Source: Rapana venosa
Taxonomy: Eukaryota; Mollusca; Gastropoda; Neogastropoda; Muricidae
Assembly (NCBI GenBank): GCA_028751875.1
Contig: CM054140.1
Location: 28,102,230 to 28,166,229, forward strand
Direction: 5' to 3'
DNA: 64,000 nucleotides
The notes below the pieces were generated by a model. That model saw only the letters and a list, made by a program, of their open reading frames with translations. It had not been told where the DNA came from and made no database searches. The translations under genes and the position numbers were made by a program. Below, in pieces: positions 47,101 to 58,680 of this stretch. Within the stretch, counting starts at the first letter, position 1; each line of letters opens with the position of its first letter.

Positions 47101-50100
47101 CCACTGCTGCAGCCACAGCATACAGAGAAGAGCTGTGGATCAGCTTCACAGTGTAATGCTGGAGACGCAAACACTGAAGTATTTCCACAACCCAAGAGCC
47201 AAGCAAAAGAGCCAGTATCATCTTTACAATCGGACAAGTCAGAGAAAAACGAGACTTCACTGTCACAACCAGCCACCAAGGACAGCCTGACAAGTAAACA
47301 TTCATCTGAGGGTCTAAAGAGAAATCCTTCCCACAAGAGCGTACAGCAGCTTTCCCAAGGAGGCTCAGAACCATCCCAAAACAGTACCTCAGAGGTGGGA
47401 ATGTTTGTCTCTCTTGTGAGCCAGAACAAGGGCAAACAGAACACTGCATCAGCTGGGTCATCATTGTCAGACTGGGATGATGCAGATGAAAATTTTGAGA
47501 TTCTGTTACGAAAGCACAAGTATACGAGTACACACTATCATCCTAAAATCCATTGACACTAGATAAGGAAGAACCAGAACCACCAAAAAGTCTCAAGGAA
47601 ATGTTTCTCCGACCTGACAAGGAAACGGCATAGTGGTAACCATTGTCGCAAAAAGGGATGATTGTGGTGAAAGAACCAGACAAAACATCCTAACAGAACT
47701 AGAAAGATAGACGAAAAAAATGTCTCCATGAGGAAGTTACAAAAACCGTTATCAAACCAGCCCACACAAGAAACCCGAAAAGACAGAAAAAGTTCAAAAA
47801 AATTGTTGATGAACTCAATCTGTCATGCGCGAATCAAAAACAGTATAAATCTCAGGACAAAACTCCAAAACAAAAGAGAAAGACAAGAAATTTGTTAAGA
47901 AAAGGACTGCAAGAGACATGGCATGAAATTCTTCAACAGAACTTCCAGGAAAGGAGAGGACATTTCAGTAAAGAAAAGACACAAGAGTACCAGCAAGGCA
48001 TGCCAACGCTCTTCATCAACAGACTCTCAGGAAAGAGAGGCTGTGTCCAGAAAGTCCAGGAAAGGCAGTAAAGAGAGACACCAGTCTCCATCAACAGACT
48101 CTCAAGAAAGAGAAGTTACTAAAAAGAAGTCCAAGAAAGTTGTGACAAAGAAAGCCATGGGTGATGATGTCAGTGCATCTTCACCTGCAAAGAACAAACA
48201 GAAAAGTCCTACCATTGAAGAAAATCACCCGAGGAAAAGACTACAAGACTCTGCAGTTGCATGTGATATTGATGAAGATGATGATGTTGAACACCTACCA
48301 CAAACTTTGCATATAAAAAATGCCGCAAGAAATAAGGCAGTAAGAAGTAAAAAATCTAACATGCAGAACAAGACTGGAGGTGATTCCTGCACCACAGAGA
48401 ATGAGCCTTTAGCGCAGAAAACGTCTGCGCACAGTAAATCTCAGTCTTTGACTCACCAAAAATCTGAGCAAAAGAAAGCCAAATCAAGAACTGAGAGTAA
48501 CACAGAAGATGAACATTTGGTGGATGAGACTGCTGTTGACAGTAGTAGAACTGTTGGCAGGACAAAAAAGACCAGAAGTAAAACCAGACCTGGCAAACAG
48601 GCTGCTACAGAAGATTCCTCAGTCGCTCCAGAACAGAGGAAAAGCACAAAAAGGAGAAGATCTGCAAAAGTCGAAGCAAACATGCCAAACCCAGAAGAGC
48701 AAGAAGACTCCTCAAAGAGAAAGAAGAGAGCTTCAAGTAGTTCATCCCATGGAACATCACCAGCAAAGAAAATGCACAGAGCATCAGCAGCTGTTGACCC
48801 ACAAGAGCTGGAAGACATGACTGACAATGAAGGTAAGAACAATAGCTTTGGTACAGTGAAAAGAAAATCGCCTCCTGCAGAGTCTTTGCCATTCTCACCC
48901 ATTACTTCCATTCCAGAGCCCCTCGGCCACTAACTCTATTCCAGAGCCCATTCAAACATGACATTGTGGCACTGGGGTGGATTGGTGGTCAGTCAGAATG
49001 ATGCCAGACTGTATACGGCAGTTTTCTTAAGTAGCACAGTAAGGTAACTGTTTGACTGATTTTCTTAACTTTAACAAAGTTTCTTTTGTATAATTCAAAT
49101 TTTTGACATAAAACATGTTTTTAAGCCTTATTAGACTCATTATTCTGACAATCACTCACAAAAAAGAGGCAATAATATGATTTTCATATGAACATGTATG
49201 AAAGGATTTTTTTCTGTTAGAAAGCTGTCTCTTCACCTTTGTTTTTGTCAAACCAGAAGTCCAGGAAAGAAGTACAAGATAATTAGCTTTCACTCAATTC
49301 AACAACATTGCTTTTATTTTGTTTGTCTTTTTTTTTTGGGGGGGGGGGGGGAGTAGCCAAATAATAAAACAATGCAAATATCAGTCGGTGTTGTCATTAC
49401 CAGCATGCTTCCTGTCAAATTGTAATTGTTTTTGTTTGGTTTTTACATCTACCAGATCTTTATGTACCTTTTTTTTCAGAGAAGGTGGACATCTGACATA
49501 AAAATATTTTATTTCTGAATATGATTTTTATCAATATGATTTTTATCAACAGCTCAACCAAAAACTTGCAACTCTTGAAGAAAAGACAAAGTAGAAAATA
49601 TCTTGTGTTGTGGTTTTTTTTTTCCTGTTACAGTGGAAAATGTGCTGAGCACTCCTGGAGGGCAGGCCATGGCAGATCTGAGCATGAGCGACTCTGCCCT
49701 GAAGAGTGGCATTTCTTTTCGCCGCTTCAGCCATGTGCCTTCCTCCTTGAAGATCAGGCGGTCACAGCAGTTGATGCGTGGCACACCACAGACAGCAGAG
49801 GATGATATTGTTTCCTCACCAGCTTTAGGTAAGTGGGATAAAGTCTGTTCATGACTTGAGTGGAAGGTGCAGTAGTGGTGTTAGGCATGTGGGTACATGT
49901 TTATACATTTCATAAATCATTCATACATTCATTCATTCAAGTACTTCAGAAAGATAAAAAAATTTGTTGGTTCAATTACATCATGCAAGTTTAGCATTAG
50001 AGCATTTGTCTGCTTGGTTATTTTTGTTGAGTTTTCTTTCATTCTCATATTTCATTCAGATAGTACAAATCACTGTGCAGCATAGATCTAGGAGTTGGGG

Positions 50101-53100
50101 TGCTGCATGCAGGGAATATTTAACTCACAGTGACAGGACTTTGAGAAATGGAGATAGAGAGAGAGCAGTATTGTATTGTTTGGCCTGTCAAACATTAAGA
50201 CCAAAAAGTGTTAAAAATGCAAAAGAACATATTCCATTATTTTGAAATGTTCAGAAAGGGTAGTATTCTGATGTTGATGTTTGATATAAATTTATACATA
50301 AAAGTATTCGGGATTGATTTGTCTGGGGGCTTTTTAACTTGAAAAGCAAACTTCCCTAAATGTTGATTGTTGTTGTCAAAAGGGTTTCTGAAGTGTGGGC
50401 CTTTGTTTTGTCTGTGTTCTTTTTGTATTCCAAAGCTTTCAGACACCTTTGTTGTAATGATCACAAAGGTGCTGTTGGTTACCTGCTTTTGTTCAGTGTA
50501 CTCATACAAGTGTGCAGGGTTTTCAGTGGAGGGGGATGGTATTTGTGTGTATGGGGTTTTTTCTTCTTTGGGAGCGGGGTTTAGGGGTTGTTTTGTTTTG
50601 ATTTTGTTCCTTGACTAGAGCTCAAAGGGTCACCAATGGTGAGGATTTTTGTGTATTTGACCATTTTTGGCCACCATTAAGGTAGCTGCATTGCAACTTT
50701 GGGGATGACGTCTAAACATGATACCAGTGACGTGCAGTTTTAAAATATATATATTTTGTTATCCGACCTTTCTGGCACTATTGGCCTACTGTGTGGCCAA
50801 GATGTTCTGCATGCATTTGCACATAGGGCCTCGGTTTATAATTCTCATCCAAAGAACTCTTGGGGGAGTGGAGTCAGTGCTGATGTTAACCACAGGATAA
50901 AAGTCCCCTTGAACGGGCATCTTGGTGATAGCTTGAACCCGGGCTGTCAAGTCACGAGCACAATGCCGCCTCCTTGGTGGTTGATTTGTTTGCTTTGTCT
51001 TGTGATGATTGTGTGTGTCCTTTAACTTCACATTTTCTGTCACAGGTTGTCTTGTTGTGATGATTGTGTGTGTCCTTTGACTTCAAATTTTCTGTCACAG
51101 GTTCAGCATCAGATCCACACCGGTCTCTTGGGGCAGAAGAGCCTGTGCAGCCAGCAGGAGTGCTGGGGTCCACCCCCATCAGTGGCTTTCTCTCCAGCAG
51201 GGTGAAGGGAGCCAGTGCCACAAGGAGAAAGGAACGCCGAGTCACCATCAGTGAAACAGTGACACACCACAGCATCAGTCCTTCAGGTGCCTCACTGTTT
51301 TTGATGTCAGGGCTGCGTGTGCTGTCTTGTTAGCTGTGTAGACCTAGACTCCTTCCCTTTGCGTGCATTGCTAGTCAGACTGTTTAAACATCTTTTCTTT
51401 TGTTGTGTGCGTTTGTCAGATGGACAGCTCAGGCTCTGTGATGAAGGCAGCAGTAACTGCAGTCCTCCCAGTCTCCATACAGCTTCTTGGCCACTGGAGT
51501 GGGGTTGGGCCAGATCCTCTTGTGGATTGCCTTGTGTGGCAGGCAGGATCACAGCACATGTTCTGTTGTATGGGCTGGCAGTCTTAGAAGAGCACTCCTC
51601 AATGTGGAGTGTGGTGTACATATGGTACACAACAATTTGCATCCAAGTAACTTTGTAATATGGTCATGGCCTTCTCATTTTAACCACTCCACTTTCAACA
51701 CGAGGTAGATGATGGCTGGTGCCTGAAAAAGACTACAGATACGCCATTGTTAAAAGGGTGAAGTCATGATCTTCCAGATGACTATCTATAGCATCAACTA
51801 CTGTGCAAGGGGGGCTGGTGCAAAAAAACAGAAGAAGAAAAAAATTGTAATCATTAAGTTTCTTGTAATGTGTTAAACGTTCAAGGGGAAAATGTCATTT
51901 CTATGTCTCTAGCGTTTTAATGATGGGCAATGTGTGTATGTGTCTTGCTTCTTTTGCTTTTTGCAGTATTCTAATGTTGAGTGGTTGTGTATGTGTGTGC
52001 TTGCATGTGTTCTGCAGAGAACCACATTGATGGCGAGGACACCTCCATGATGCCCAGCATGTCAGCCAGTCCTGTCCATTACTTTCAGCAGACCACACCC
52101 AGTCCTGCCATCAAAGTGTCCAGCAACAAAAACAAAATAGGTCAGTTCCCTTTTTTGTATTATTTTTATTATTATATATGTCTGTTTTTTATACTCTTGG
52201 TGTGGCTGTGTTCCCAGTGCATTATCCAGTAAGAGAATAAATTGCAATGGTTGTTCAGTATTATGTGCTGAGTTTTACCATTTCTTTCTTTTTTAAACTT
52301 GATTTTTTTTTAAAACTCAGCAAGATAAAAGAATTGTGAATTTAATCATTAATTAGGGCCTATGTAAACATATCAAATAAAGTCTTTATTTTCTGATAAG
52401 GTCAGATTTAATCCCTAATCAGAGCTGAAATGAAATACTGAATCAATAAGAATATTCAGGCTGAAAGGAAAATGTGAAATACCAAGCCAATGCAGACCAG
52501 TCTAAGGCATAGAAAGCGGCCAGGCTTTTGTGGATACTGAACAGCAGAGCATGCAGTCTGGGGTTTGGATTTTGATCAAACATGTGCACGAAGTACCATC
52601 CTTATGTAATTGTTACGTACTCAAAACCTTTTCTTCTTCCAGTGCCTCCGCATGCCAACACAACAGGACTGAGGCGTTCACAGAGAACACGTGTGAGACC
52701 CATTGAGTGGTACAAGAATGAGCGAATCATCTATGACAGGAGAAGATCAGGTAAGCTATGGTATTGCCTTCAGCTTAGGAGTTGTTTATTTTCCACCTTC
52801 TTTCTTCCTTGCCTCTTGGTGACCATTGTGTTATCCTTCACTTTCTGTTTGAATCTGTCAGTGCTATATTTGTGTGCCATGGAGAAACGTTGTAACTTTT
52901 GTCTTGATGTCTTCTCCAATTGCTTGCTCTTCAGGACCTGTGGTGGTGGGCATCGAGCCATCAAGAGAACGCCTCTACCTTGAGCAGGAGCATCTGAAAA
53001 GGAGGAAAAGGCGGCAAAAGTATTGTAAGTTATAGACACATCTATTCAGCAAAGAGAATAAAGCAGTTTTTATGATCAGGCAGTAGCATTATTGAAAACA

Positions 53101-56100
53101 GTGACTAAAATATCTAAATTAATTGTGCATCTGCATGTAAACAAGAATCAAATCTCTCTCTCTTGAAGTAAAGGGAGTCAATTAAATGCTCTTTTTCTGA
53201 AAATAATGCTGTGCAGTCACTATCTTGCAGAAAATATCACAGCTTTATCACAGTTCTTGATTAAACCATTGACGCTGGGGGCAACAGCAAAGTGAGAGGC
53301 TGTATGACCAGTGGCTTTCCCACTCATGGAATTCCACTTTACAGCTTAGTCTTTAGTGATCGACTATGACTCTCTGACTAGGAGGCTTTACTCGCAGTCA
53401 TGTGCTGCAGCCCTGGGGACTGGTTGGCCTTTGGAGAACATCTCCAAAGCTGACTGTCCTTATGCCCACTTGGCTGAGAGAGTGGGGATGTGCTGTGGGC
53501 AAGGCATCTCCACTATAATCAAATTTCTGCCCAGTTTCCAAAACAGCAGCTGCCTCCTCAGCTGTTGTGGAGGTCATCATCGGACACGATGGACAAACAT
53601 ACATATACATGATATATATGTTGAGAGTTGCATATATGTCAATCTTATAGTTGTCTGAATCTATTTTTATCACTGCAAGATGAATTTCCTTCAAGGAAGG
53701 ACAATAAGTTTGTTTATATATATAATTGGATCATTGAAAATGTGTGTTGACCAGTGGTGTCCCGGAAGCAGCGGTCAGCCCAAGGAGATGGGAGAAGACG
53801 GCTGTCCACACACGTGGAGGTGCCCAGCACCCTGGACATGACAGCAAGCACAGACATCCCTGTCATCCACCCTGACACACAGCAGGAAGTCCTTATGAGT
53901 ATGTGCTGCTGCCACTTTGGTTTTTTCCCCTCTGTGTGACTGCTGTGCTAGTTTGAGTCTGGTATTCATTTTATGTAGCACATAACATTTCCTCTCTATA
54001 GGAAGATAATTGGACAAAGGGTTAGTCAGAAAAGGATTTGCACAAACGATCATGTAGTAATGATATGCATGTGTAGTAACTTCTGAATATGTTCTTTACA
54101 GATGTTATGAGGCTGTTTTCATTATGCAAAAAAACAGCTGATGAGAATAAAACTTTGTATAAGGAGATGTAACAACAGACAACAGCTATCTGCTGCATGT
54201 GCTAGAACACTTGTGATGAAAAAAGCAGGCACACGCGCAGACACGCACACACAACCACATGCACACACACTCATACACACACAACAACATATTCTGATAT
54301 AGGTTTGTCTGAAGAGAGACTAAACGTTTTTTAAAAACAAAATTTTAATTTATTACACAAAAAACCCAAAGTTTTCTTTGACAAAACAATGGAGAGGGAA
54401 ATTATGCTTTAATTAAGGGGCGGGGGAAATTTGATCTATAACCAGACTTGAAAAAATTGTATTTTGATAGAGAACGCTACTCTTTTAGAGAAACACTATA
54501 GTAAAAGATCAATGAATAGAATTATAGAACAAAATGAAGGGGAAAAGTGAAAGCAAGAAGACGTGTAACAGAGTGGGTGAATGATGCCTGCAGGCTGCTT
54601 TAACCCAGCGGCCAGAGGGGCGGTGATTGGGTGCAACGGGAGCAGTCCCTCACCAGGCGACCCCTTCAGCCTGAAGCTGGTCACACAGCAGAACCTGTTC
54701 ACCACAGGCGTCCTCACCCTGGCTCCGGCCTGTGAGAAACCCCTGCAGCGTACTATGAGCACAGCTGTGGTGAGTGTGCTGTACTGCAGCATCGCCCCAG
54801 TGCTGCTTGTCTGTCTGTACCCTTCCTCTCCTCTCTCTCTCTCATGTTATGTTGTCGTAAGATTGTAAGATTTTTTTTTTCCCCTGTGGATTTGTTTGTC
54901 GCCACTGTACTTCACATGTATTCCTATCATTCAGTGTATTGGTTAGTAACCCCCTTCATATATGGGCCAACGGCCTTTATGAATAAATTCTTTCAGAGTT
55001 CTGTCTCTCTCTTTTTTTCTGTCTTTGACTTATTCTATTACCCTCTATAAACAAAATGTGTTCATTGTTCTTTCTCTTGTAAAAATTTTGAAAATCTGTC
55101 ATTGTCCTCCCTCCCTCTCATTCCTCTCACTCTCCCCTTCCCCCTCCTTCCTTCCTTCCCTCTTCTCTCTGTCTTTTGCTGTTTTGTTTCTCAGTTACTT
55201 TTTTTCTTCAGTAATATCAGTTGCACCATCTATTCCCAGTCTTCTGTTTTCTTTCATTCAATGCAGTGCAGTGCACCGACTTTTTTTTTTTTTTTTTTTT
55301 GCTGCCTCATCTTCTGTGACGTCCCCCGTCCTGCTGTTCCCACGCCGCTCATTCCAATCTCCCCGCCACAGCCATACCCAGATTTGTTATGTCTCATCCT
55401 CAGAGTCGGAGGTCCACAGGGAGCCCATCACTATCAGGCCGCCGTGGGGCCACCAGCCAGAGGGGCCCTGCACTACTGCTGGGTCACTTTGGCGGTGTTC
55501 AGTGGTGCCTGTTCTGAGTTAACATACGCAGGACACCACCTACTAAGCCCCCTACTAACGACAGTATTAGCTCAGTCGCGGAGCCAGACTGAGTGAGTTG
55601 CCCACCCGAGGTGGCAACCACCACAACGTCCCTCCAACGACCGTCCCCCGCGAACCTCCAACCCCAAAGGCTTTGACACAAACTTACCACAGGCACAGAA
55701 GTGTATGGGCAAACCGAATCTGAGGTCACCATGAGACCAGAGAAACTGGGACCACCGAATCAGAGGCAATTTTTTTTTTAATTGCATGATGATCAATGAC
55801 AATGAGAATGACGTAATTATGCTGCTGTGGAAGTGCATATGCTTTGAGACTACTTGACAGGGTTGTACTCTACGCTTACTATCATAATATATCCCGGCGT
55901 CAACCGGGCTCGAGAGATACAGACACCTGCATTGTTGGTCAGGTAATTTGAGCAACACTCTCAAACTCGCATCCGTTAAGTGGATGAAGCTCGACTGTGT
56001 GGTCCCAGTCTTCCCACTGAGCCCACAGCACACTCACTCTGGGTAGGAGCCGGCCGGAGTCCGAAAAATCCCTATGACTCTTATGGGATTCGAACCCGCG

Positions 56101-57120
56101 ACCTTCCAGTCCGTAACCCAAGGCGCTAACCACTGCGCCATGGCGGCTGGTGCAGTGCACCGACTTATTGCAGAACACTTTTGGTTTGTTTCAGTTGTAC
56201 TTTGTCACCTACGGGAAAATCCTTGTCACCATTAACCGAGCAACAACTATCCTGCAGACAGGGGATCATTTCTTCGTTCCTCGGGGTAAGTTGGAGGTTT
56301 ATTAAACATTTCTTTATATTTGTAATGGGTATGTTCACAGCAGCATATTTGAGAAAACTATCTTCTTGCTTTAAGCTGCTGTGTAATATGAGCAGACTCA
56401 TTAGAATATTTGTTGTTGTTGCATGTTCCCCAGCTTAACACCCTGGGGTCACCAGAATATGCACTCTGTCTCTGCCATTCCATCTGGGAAATTAAAGTGA
56501 TACCATAATTTTTAAAAACAATTTTTTAATGAGACCATAAATACACACTGGATGAGATGTTTGCGTGAACTACTATTTTCACAGGTAGCCATACTCTTTA
56601 CTTTAGAGGATTTTTTTCTCCTTTAAAGGAAAGTACAAATTGTAAGGAGTTTGTCATGGCTGGAGACAGTCTCAGCAAAACAGTTTAAAGTGTAACATGC
56701 TATGTAAGCCTTGGCTCATAATTCACATCAGTAACTGACACAGCTCTTGGCCTGGGCCAGATTACAATACACACAGTGCATTACAAGTAAAAGCAGTTAG
56801 TAAAAGATATGCAGGTTTGGTTCTACCACACCTAGCCTCAGCCTATCCCATTGTAAATTCCTGATAACCTCATCGATTGGCCTGAAGCAGTTATCAAAGG
56901 AGCAGATGACTACCTTCAGATTTTCTTGCTTTGTCCTGTTGTAAAGCTATGCTGAATGTACATTGTTTATACACTGTAACCAACACATTTTTTAATCTGA
57001 TTCTTTTTTTTTAACCATGTGTGTCAAGGTACAGTGTACAAGCTGAAAAATCTACGGAAAGAGGAGGCCAACCTTACCTTTGCAAACCTGATGGTGGACC
57101 AGGAGGACAGTGGCCCATGA
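35498..57120 (+). CDS. CENPC: Centromere protein C (CENP-C/Mif2), complete, large
   Basis: Coding exons: 35498-35509, 37607-37659, 39567-39655, 40407-40570, 41060-41207, 41647-41696, 42203-43124, 44641-44777, 45090-45235, 46250-46312, 46995-47519, 47949-48832, 49634-49828, 51101-51286, 52018-52140, 52643-52750, 52935-53024, 53755-53898, 54594-54769, 56195-56285, 57029-57120. Phases agree throughout and give about 1465 aa, well above the roughly 940 of human CENP-C. Order: two N-terminal Mif2/CENP-C-type motifs (residues 13-51 and 117-155); a long disordered Ser/Lys/Glu-rich middle; the CENP-C motif at about 1243-1266 (RRSQRTRVRPIEWYKNER), which binds CENP-A nucleosomes; and a C-terminal cupin dimerisation fold (about 1347-1465, with YGKILVTINRATT, GDHFFVPRG and YKLKNLRKEEA). 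CENP-C ties centromeric chromatin to the Mis12 complex of the outer kinetochore. The junction 47519/47949 is the least certain. Confidence 0.93.
35805..36065 (+). mobile_element. SINE family A, lacking the tRNA head
   Basis: CCCCTGGAGTTAACATCAGT, then GATGAGACTATAAACCGAGG, CCCGTGTGCGAACGCACGCA and GAGTAGGCCATTGTGTGCCG, ending GAGTGCTTATTCCATTA. This is the cleanest copy of the central body and lies in CENP-C intron 1. Confidence 0.8.
37740..38129. repeat. Two (CA)n microsatellites around a SINE
   Basis: (CA)n at 37740-37822 and an interrupted (CA)n at 38048-38129, separated by a SINE family A copy. The first begins about 80 bp after the CENP-C exon 2 donor. Confidence 0.95.
37823..38016 (+). 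mobile_element. SINE family A with tRNA-like head, internally deleted
   Basis: It starts with an A-box-like TAGCCTGGTGGTTAGCGTGA and B-box GGGTTCGTTTCCC, then CCTCTGGAGTTAACATCAGT and CAGATGAGACTATACACCAA, ending AGTGCTTATTCCATTCCTC. The segment with GAGTAGGCCATTGTG found in other copies is missing. Confidence 0.8.
39040..39522 (-). mobile_element. SINE family A, near full length
   Basis: Read on the minus strand it begins GGAGGTGGCATAGCATAGTA with CTCGTGATT. It runs through AACTGAGAACCCATGTGCGA, GGCTATTTGTGCCAGTAAGA and CATGCACACTGGTGTTGTTT, and ends near GGCTGGTCAGGAACAAAAAG. At about 480 bp it is the longest copy seen. It lies just upstream of CENP-C exon 3. Confidence 0.8.
39846..40045 (-). 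mobile_element. SINE family A, central part, inverted
   Basis: CAGCACAATGGCCTACTCTT, CGAAAAGCGGAACAGGATTT and CACGGGGCCTCGGTTTATAG are the reverse complement of the copy at 35805-36065. It lies in CENP-C intron 3. Confidence 0.8.
41060..41207 (+). other. CENPC: CENP-C exon 5: second Mif2-type N-terminal motif
   Basis: The exon encodes ..NPLMNKQIGRRTGKDMKAGK.. and GFENFDDYWSES. It matches the first motif at 30 of 39 residues and ends in the same TCAG|GT phase-1 donor. Unlike the first copy it has no internal intron. Confidence 0.85.
42203..43124 (+). other. CENPC: CENP-C exon 7: long disordered acidic/serine-rich exon
   Basis: This 922-bp exon has one open frame of 307 codons, rich in Ser, Lys, Glu and Gln (for example VEEEEDEEETNDE). 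No fold is seen. Fast-evolving disordered middles are usual for CENP-C. Confidence 0.85.
43344..44050. mobile_element. Candidate piggyBac-like non-autonomous DNA element
   Basis: Both ends are flanked by TTAA (43340-43343 and 44051-44054). The inward termini are CCACTAGACTGCC and, inverted, CCTCTTAACTGCC: 10 of 13 match. Inside the left end GGAAAATTTCTGGGG occurs twice. No transposase frame is present. TTAA target duplication with short C-rich inverted repeats is the piggyBac pattern; the assignment is inference. Confidence 0.5.
46995..48832 (+). other. CENPC: CENP-C largest exon region with an internal stop-filled 429-bp segment
   Basis: 46995-47519 and 47949-48832 are open in the same frame. 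Between them that frame has several stops (TGA 47554, TAG 47560, TAA 47896). The gap 47520-47948 is 429 bp, a multiple of 3, begins GTATAC and ends CTTCCAG, so splicing it keeps frame. Its base content is exon-like (A-rich, lysine-rich in shifting frames) and it lacks a clear pyrimidine tract. It may be an exon-derived intron or coding sequence carrying compensating indels. The downstream part repeats STDSQERE twice. Confidence 0.65.
50606..50973 (-). mobile_element. SINE family A, inverted, internally deleted
   Basis: CACCAATGGTGAGGATTTTT, GCCACCATTAAGGTAGCTGC, GGCACTATTGGCCTACTGTG, ATAGGGCCTCGGTTTATAAT and CGGGCTGTCAAGTCACGAGC, ending AATGCCGCCTCC. The order matches the copy at 39040-39522. 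It lies in the intron before CENP-C exon 14 (51101-51286). Confidence 0.78.
50999..51105 (+). repeat. Tandem duplication of a CENP-C 3' splice site
   Basis: TTGTGATGATTGTGTGTGTC and CTTT..TTTTCTGTCACAGGTT occur twice, 55 bp apart (CACAG ends at 51045 and 51100). The second is the acceptor that keeps frame. Using the first would add 55 bases, shift the frame and meet a stop. Confidence 0.85.
52643..52750 (+). other. CENPC: CENP-C motif exon
   Basis: It encodes GLRRSQRTRVRPIEWYKNER followed by IIYDRRRSG. The R-RTR-RP-EW(Y/W)--ER pattern is the CENP-C motif, in which an arginine contacts the H2A/H2B acidic patch and the aromatic residues contact the CENP-A tail. That role is known from yeast and vertebrates; the motif is seen here directly. 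Confidence 0.93.
54594..57120 (+). other. CENPC: CENP-C cupin (Mif2_C) dimerisation domain, three exons
   Basis: Exons 54594-54769, 56195-56285 and 57029-57120 encode PFSLKLVTQQNLFTTGVLTL, LYFVTYGKILVTINRATTIL, GDHFFVPRGTVYKLKNL and a short tail ending EDSGP. This is the jelly-roll fold by which CENP-C dimerises. It is split by a 1.4 kb intron that carries a young SINE. Confidence 0.92.
55283..56149 (-). mobile_element. Full-length 867-bp tRNA-derived SINE with intact poly(A) and target-site duplication
   Basis: On the minus strand it starts with a tRNA-like head (GCCATGGCGCAGTGGTTAGC, B box GGTTCGAATCCC). It continues through an 0.8 kb body with no open frame and ends in a run of more than 20 A (plus-strand T run from 55283). 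Both sides carry the same 17-bp string GTGCAGTGCACCGACTT (55266-55282 and 56150-56166). It lies antisense in the CENP-C cupin intron. A LINE-type machinery that uses poly(A) must have mobilised it. Confidence 0.9.
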
Positions 57121-57784
57121 AAATCCTCATCAAGAGACAGACAGTCTGTCTTCACAGACCTTGAGGCAGATGAAGCGGATGCTGAAGATTCCACATCAAG
57201 GGATGGATCAGGCTTTCTTCATTGACCTCACTGAAGATCACTGCAAGTGTGTGGGGGCTGAACGCTTCTTGTCCGGGAATCTGTTTGTCTTCATAAACCT
57301 TGCATTAAATCATGCAGATGGTGTACTTTGATGAAGTTTCAGCCCTGAAAGGAAGCCAGTCTCTCAAGCAGACTTTGTGGTGGAGGGAAAAACGAAGAAT
57401 AAGCTGGCCTTTTCTTCAGAAACTTGGTAGCAGACTGTGCAGACCCTTCTGATTTTAAGTATCTGTTCTCGAGTAACTTGTTCTAGAGCTGCTCTGCATT
57501 ATTTGCTGAATGTCATCATGAACATTTATGTTGGCTCAGTGTACAGTATCAAAGTATGCACGTTTATAGCACTCTTATTCATGTGGACAAAAAAAATTTA
57601 ATTTTAGTGAGCATATTATTTCAAAGAAAATGCATGCTATATGTCTACCACTTAACATATTGAAGAACAGACATTCATCCTTGTCAGCTTCACCCTGTAA
57701 GAATACCAGAGCCTTTTTTTAATGGATAAATAGTATTCCTACTTTGTGAACATTATGTGCTTGAAATCTCTCTGTCTCTGTCTT

Positions 57785-57837
<53 letters not shown>

Positions 57838-58680
57838 TTCTCTCCTCTCTCTGTGTTTCAGAATTTTTTCCCATCACATAATTCCTTTTATTCATTTTTG
57901 TCTCAAAAGTCCCTCTGTACCAAAATGATTCATTCTTTCCACAGATATGTCAGTCTAGCACTATATTCATGTATGTTATTGTCCCAGGGCTGTGTTAGTA
58001 CAATGTGCTCCATTTTTTTTTTCATCCAGATTCTTTTTTCAATTTTGGACTAGTTAAGTACTTGATCTTTATTAGTCTTGTATCTGAATTACTGACTTTG
58101 ATTGTAGTTTTCCTTTGATAAAGATGAAAATTAAATCTTGGTCGACTGTCGACAAGAAGACTTCGTTACTACTCTGTAGTGTCTGCCCATTTCATGGCGG
58201 TCTGGATGTGAACTGTGAATATCTGAACAGCATTACTTCAAGTTCAGCAAAACTGTCTGAAATGTCAACTGTGTTGTCTCTTCTGTACATGTAACAACAC
58301 TAATAATTTGTGACTACGAATGTTACCATTTTGTCACGCTCATCTTCTTAGCTATGTTGAGGACAGGTTGTGTACATAATGTAGTGCTTTTGTAACGTTT
58401 GACTTCATACTTACTCAGAACATTGACCCTACAGCACTATGAAAATGCAGCACAAGCTCGTGTTCATGTAAAGAGAGAAGGAGAAAAAACAGGGAAAGTG
58501 CACTCATTAAACTGTGCTATCACTGACCAGCTGTATGTGTCCAGTATTTGAATAGATATTCTTGAAACATTGTGTGACATATTGTGCAAAAAGGAAAACT
58601 TTATATACATTATCTTCAGGAACCTTCAAGCTATTCACTGGATTGTGTTACCTTGTAAATAAATGCTGTTTCAAATGAGA
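57121..58680 (+). other. CENPC: CENP-C 3'UTR with candidate poly(A) signal
   Basis: AT-rich sequence without a frame follows the TGA, with a CT-dinucleotide run at about 57770-57850. A canonical AATAAA at 58658-58663 is followed by CCTCTTTTTTTCTTTTTGGG, a good U/GU-rich downstream element, so cleavage near 58680 is likely. Confidence 0.6.
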
